Assembly (NCBI RefSeq): GCF_000417505.1
Contig: NZ_APHY01000022.1
Span: 34 to 64,033, forward strand
DNA from: Megasphaera sp. NM10
GTDB taxonomy: Bacteria > Bacillota > Negativicutes > Veillonellales > Megasphaeraceae
Reading direction: 5' to 3'
DNA: 64,000 nucleotides
Numbering within the stretch: the stretch's first letter is position 1; every line of letters starts with the position of its first letter. The notes beneath the pieces are model-generated. The model did no database searches. It was given only the letters and a program-made list of their open reading frames with translations, and was not told the DNA's origin. The translations under genes and the position numbers were made by a program. Of the stretch, positions 62,345 through 64,000 are shown in pieces.

Positions 62345-62425
62345 TTTTTTCGTTCCTCGTAGGTCGTTCCTCGTAGGTCGAAAAAAAGCATCCCATCACG
62401 ATGAACGACGAACGATGAACGATAA
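62345..62425. repeat. Heptamer repeat between the LysR and DUF1292 genes
   Basis: CGTTCCTCGTAGGTCGTTCC is repeated on the left and CGATGAACGACGAACGATGA on the right, with an AAAAAAAGC centre. This is the same class as 36484. Confidence 0.6.
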
Positions 62426-62428
62426 AGC

Positions 62429-62471
62429 AAAAAGGCCTTGCATGATGGCCGAAACCTTCATGCAGGGCCCC
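62429..62471 (-). terminator. Terminator of the alaS-ireB-ruvX-DUF1292 operon
   Basis: GGCC-CTGCATGA pairs with TCATGCAAGGCC, with one mismatch, and TTTTTG follows, just past the DUF1292 stop. Confidence 0.7.
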
Positions 62472-62476
62472 TTCAA

Positions 62477-62749
62477 TTACTTATCTAAGAGTTCATCGAA
62501 TTTTGCATTGGCTGCGTCGAACTCTTCGTCCGTCGGTGCGACGTAGACGTCTTCGCCGTCTTCCTGGTCGACGCGGGCGATGATGGCATCGCCGCCTTCT
62601 TCGTCTTCCGTGACTTCGACGAGCAGGGTGAATACTTTACCATCGAGGTCGAGGCGCTGTACTTCCTGATATTCCACTTCGTTGCCTTGGTCATCCGTAG
62701 CGGTCACGATGATGACTTCTTCCAATTCGTTGTTCATTTCTTCCGACAT
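62477..62749 (-). CDS. DUF1292 (YrzB-like) protein
   Basis: This 90-residue, very acidic protein has the DUF1292 beta-sheet pattern (FTLLVEVTEDEEGGDAIIAR, then EDVYVAPTDEEFDA). It closes the conserved Firmicutes cluster alaS-ireB-ruvX-yrzB. Function is unknown. The start follows AAGGAGG. Confidence 0.88.
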   Translation of the reverse strand: MSEEMNNELEEVIIVTATDDQGNEVEYQEVQRLDLDGKVFTLLVEVTEDEEGGDAIIARVDQEDGEDVYVAPTDEEFDAANAKFDELLDK

Positions 62750-62760
62750 AGTAGTCCTCC

Positions 62761-63177
62761 TTAATGAGCATGAGCGTCTAAATAATTCTGTAAAATAAGG
62801 ATTGCTGCCATTTTATCGACAAACTGCTTGCGCTTTTCGCGCCGCACATTGCCTTCCTTTAATACATTCTGGGCCATAACGGTCGTCAGGCGTTCATCCC
62901 AATAGACAATGTCTATATCCGGGACGGTTTGCTGGAATCGTTCGACGAATTCTTCGATTTTTTTCATATTATCGCTGTAGTCACCGTTCATATGACGCGG
63001 CTTGCCTACGACGATGCGGTGTACTTCTTTTTCTTTGATCAGTTCGCGCAGACGGGCAAAGTCTGCTTCATCGGATTTACGGCGGATCGTTTCTACGCCC
63101 TGGGCCGTAATCAGCAAGGCATCGCTGCAGGCGACACCGATGGTCTTGGAACCGACATCGAGTCCTAAAATTCTCAT
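62761..63177 (-). CDS. ruvX: Putative pre-16S rRNA nuclease / Holliday junction resolvase YqgF
   Basis: The 138-residue RNase H-fold protein has the catalytic motifs LGLDVGSKTIGVACSD, GKPRHMNGDYSDN and YWDERLTT. Homologues process the 5' end of 16S rRNA and have been proposed as Holliday junction resolvases. It sits 7 bases after the ireB stop and 11 before the DUF1292 gene. Confidence 0.93.
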   Translation of the reverse strand: MRILGLDVGSKTIGVACSDALLITAQGVETIRRKSDEADFARLRELIKEKEVHRIVVGKPRHMNGDYSDNMKKIEEFVERFQQTVPDIDIVYWDERLTTVMAQNVLKEGNVRREKRKQFVDKMAAILILQNYLDAHAH

Positions 63178-63184
63178 ATGTCTC

Positions 63185-63445
63185 CTATAAGTTGTGCTGT
63201 TTGACGTACGAACGGACTAATTCTTCGATGAGTTCATCTCGTTCGATGCGCCGGATATTGCTGCGAGCATTGTTGTGGCTCGTGATATACGTCGGGTCAC
63301 CGGACAGGAGATAGCCTACGATCTGATTAATCGGGTTGTATCCTTTTTCTTCCAATGCGTGATATACATCTTCCAGAATCATGGATGCAACGGTCTGTTC
63401 TTCACTTCGGTTTTGCATAATCATCGTTTCGTCGCTTACTGCCAT
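63185..63445 (-). CDS. ireB: IreB-family regulatory phosphoprotein
   Basis: This 86-residue homologue of IreB/YrzL has the family core [20 protein letters not shown] and [15 protein letters not shown]. In Enterococcus IreB is phosphorylated by the PASTA kinase IreK and affects cephalosporin resistance. The ATG at 63445 is chosen; an in-frame GTG lies two codons upstream. It lies between alaS and ruvX. Confidence 0.9.
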   Translation of the reverse strand: MAVSDETMIMQNRSEEQTVASMILEDVYHALEEKGYNPINQIVGYLLSGDPTYITSHNNARSNIRRIERDELIEELVRSYVKQHNL

Positions 63446-63490
63446 GTTCACTCACATCCTTTTTATTCAACTGGCATGACTGCCAAAAAT

Positions 63491-64000
63491 TTATGCTAAC
63501 ATATCGCGTACGGCTGCGGCACCGGCTTTAAGGGCATCGCCCAATTTTTCCGGTTCCTTGCCGCCGGCCTGGGCCATATCGGGACGGCCGCCGCCATTGC
63601 CGCCAGCTGCCTGAGCAGCAGCTTTGATGATCTTGCCGGCATGGAGGCCTTTCTTGGTATCGCTCTTGGCGACTTTGCAGACGAAGTTGACTTTATCGCC
63701 ATTGGTCATCCCCAAGAGGACGACGCCGCTGCCGAGCTTGTCGAGGACCGTATCAGCCAGGTCGCGCAGGTTATCCATAGAATCAGCCTGAGCGACGGCT
63801 GCGACGACAGGAACGCCGCCGATATCTTCTTTAGCTGCCAGGATGCTGTCCATATCGGACAGGGCTGCGTCTTTCTTGAGCTGAGCCAATTCTTTTTCCG
63901 TATCCTTGAGCTGGGCCAGGAGAGCTTCCAGTTTGGCCGGTGCATCGCTGACCTTGCCTTTCAAGAGGCCTGCCAGCTGCTGCAGTTCCTGCGATTCATC
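63491..64000 (-). CDS. alaS: Alanyl-tRNA synthetase (partial, C-terminal end)
   Basis: Only the last 169 residues are present: the end of the coiled-coil linker (LEALLAQLKDTEKELAQLKK) and the DHHA1/C-Ala domain with VVLLGMTNGDKVNF and the Gly-rich tRNA-contact motif AAGGNGGGRPDMAQAGG. The gene runs off the window edge. It heads the conserved alaS-ireB-ruvX-DUF1292 cluster. Confidence 0.96.
   Translation of the reverse strand, partial: DESQELQQLAGLLKGKVSDAPAKLEALLAQLKDTEKELAQLKKDAALSDMDSILAAKEDIGGVPVVAAVAQADSMDNLRDLADTVLDKLGSGVVLLGMTNGDKVNFVCKVAKSDTKKGLHAGKIIKAAAQAAGGNGGGRPDMAQAGGKEPEKLGDALKAGAAAVRDMLA

Overview
The window reads as chromosomal DNA of a Megasphaera species (Firmicutes, Negativicutes) close to Megasphaera elsdenii. 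From memory of those proteins, the butyryl-CoA dehydrogenase, both electron-transfer flavoprotein subunits and the 53-residue rubredoxin look nearly the same as the M. elsdenii ones. Codons are rich in G/C at the third position. Promoters are plain sigma-A type, nearly always with 17-bp spacers. Every gene is on the minus strand except the CorA-like transporter (8123-9076) and lgt (22047-22834). There is no prophage, complete insertion sequence or CRISPR array; the only trace of a mobile gene is a fragment of an Rpn-type nuclease/transposase.

Layout in coordinate order. 1-1.6 kb: start of an RND efflux adaptor lipoprotein with its TetR regulator. 1.6-2.9 kb: thiazole salvage (thiM, thiW). 2.9-7.9 kb: a YhcH-family gene, ftsY and smc. 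8-10.7 kb: CorA-like channel, rnhB, rbgA. 10.8-13.1 kb: thrS behind a T-box. 13.3-16.4 kb: the butyrate/electron-bifurcation operon bcd-etfB-etfA. 16.7-22.8 kb: NUDIX hydrolase, leuS, a GH18 glycosidase, lgt. 23.1-28.1 kb: sufCBDSU. 28.3-31 kb: a SCIFF radical-SAM RiPP locus, a DUF2262-like gene and rubredoxin. 31-38.7 kb: a DUF3298 protein and uvrB-uvrA-uvrC. 38.7-42.3 kb: small membrane protein, nucleoid-associated protein, phosphoesterase, mutY. 42.7-45.8 kb: nadA-nadB-nadC. 46-50.8 kb: Rpn remnant, malic enzyme, aldehyde dehydrogenase, and a BrnQ transporter behind a SAM-I riboswitch. 51-54.8 kb: nth, larE, ADP-ribosylglycohydrolase, pncB. 55-56.8 kb: split transketolase behind a terminator-containing leader. 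57.2-59.1 kb: panB and a DUF2520 dehydrogenase behind a tandem pan-motif RNA. 59.3-64 kb: tRNA-Val, a thioredoxin-fold protein without its cysteines, MFS and LysR genes, and alaS-ireB-ruvX-DUF1292.

How the genes work together. NAD supply is covered by both de novo synthesis (nadABC) and salvage (pncB), and larE may draw on the same nicotinate pool. Bcd with EtfAB supports butyrate formation. Suf supplies Fe-S clusters for the many Fe-S enzymes here (NadA, Nth, MutY, the SCIFF maturase). RNA control is unusually visible: T-box (thrS), SAM-I (brnQ), pan motif (panB operon) and a leader terminator (transketolase).

Two features cut across the window. First, ten genes, several normally essential, are broken by apparent single-base deletions (eleven sites), and adding one C to the coding strand repairs every one; this points to consensus error, not decay. 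Second, many intergenic gaps carry a layered repeat system: near-identical terminator hairpins, 7-bp-period inverted-arm repeats, and short GTAGGGG...CCCCTAC elements, most often in the order stop codon, repeat, terminator.
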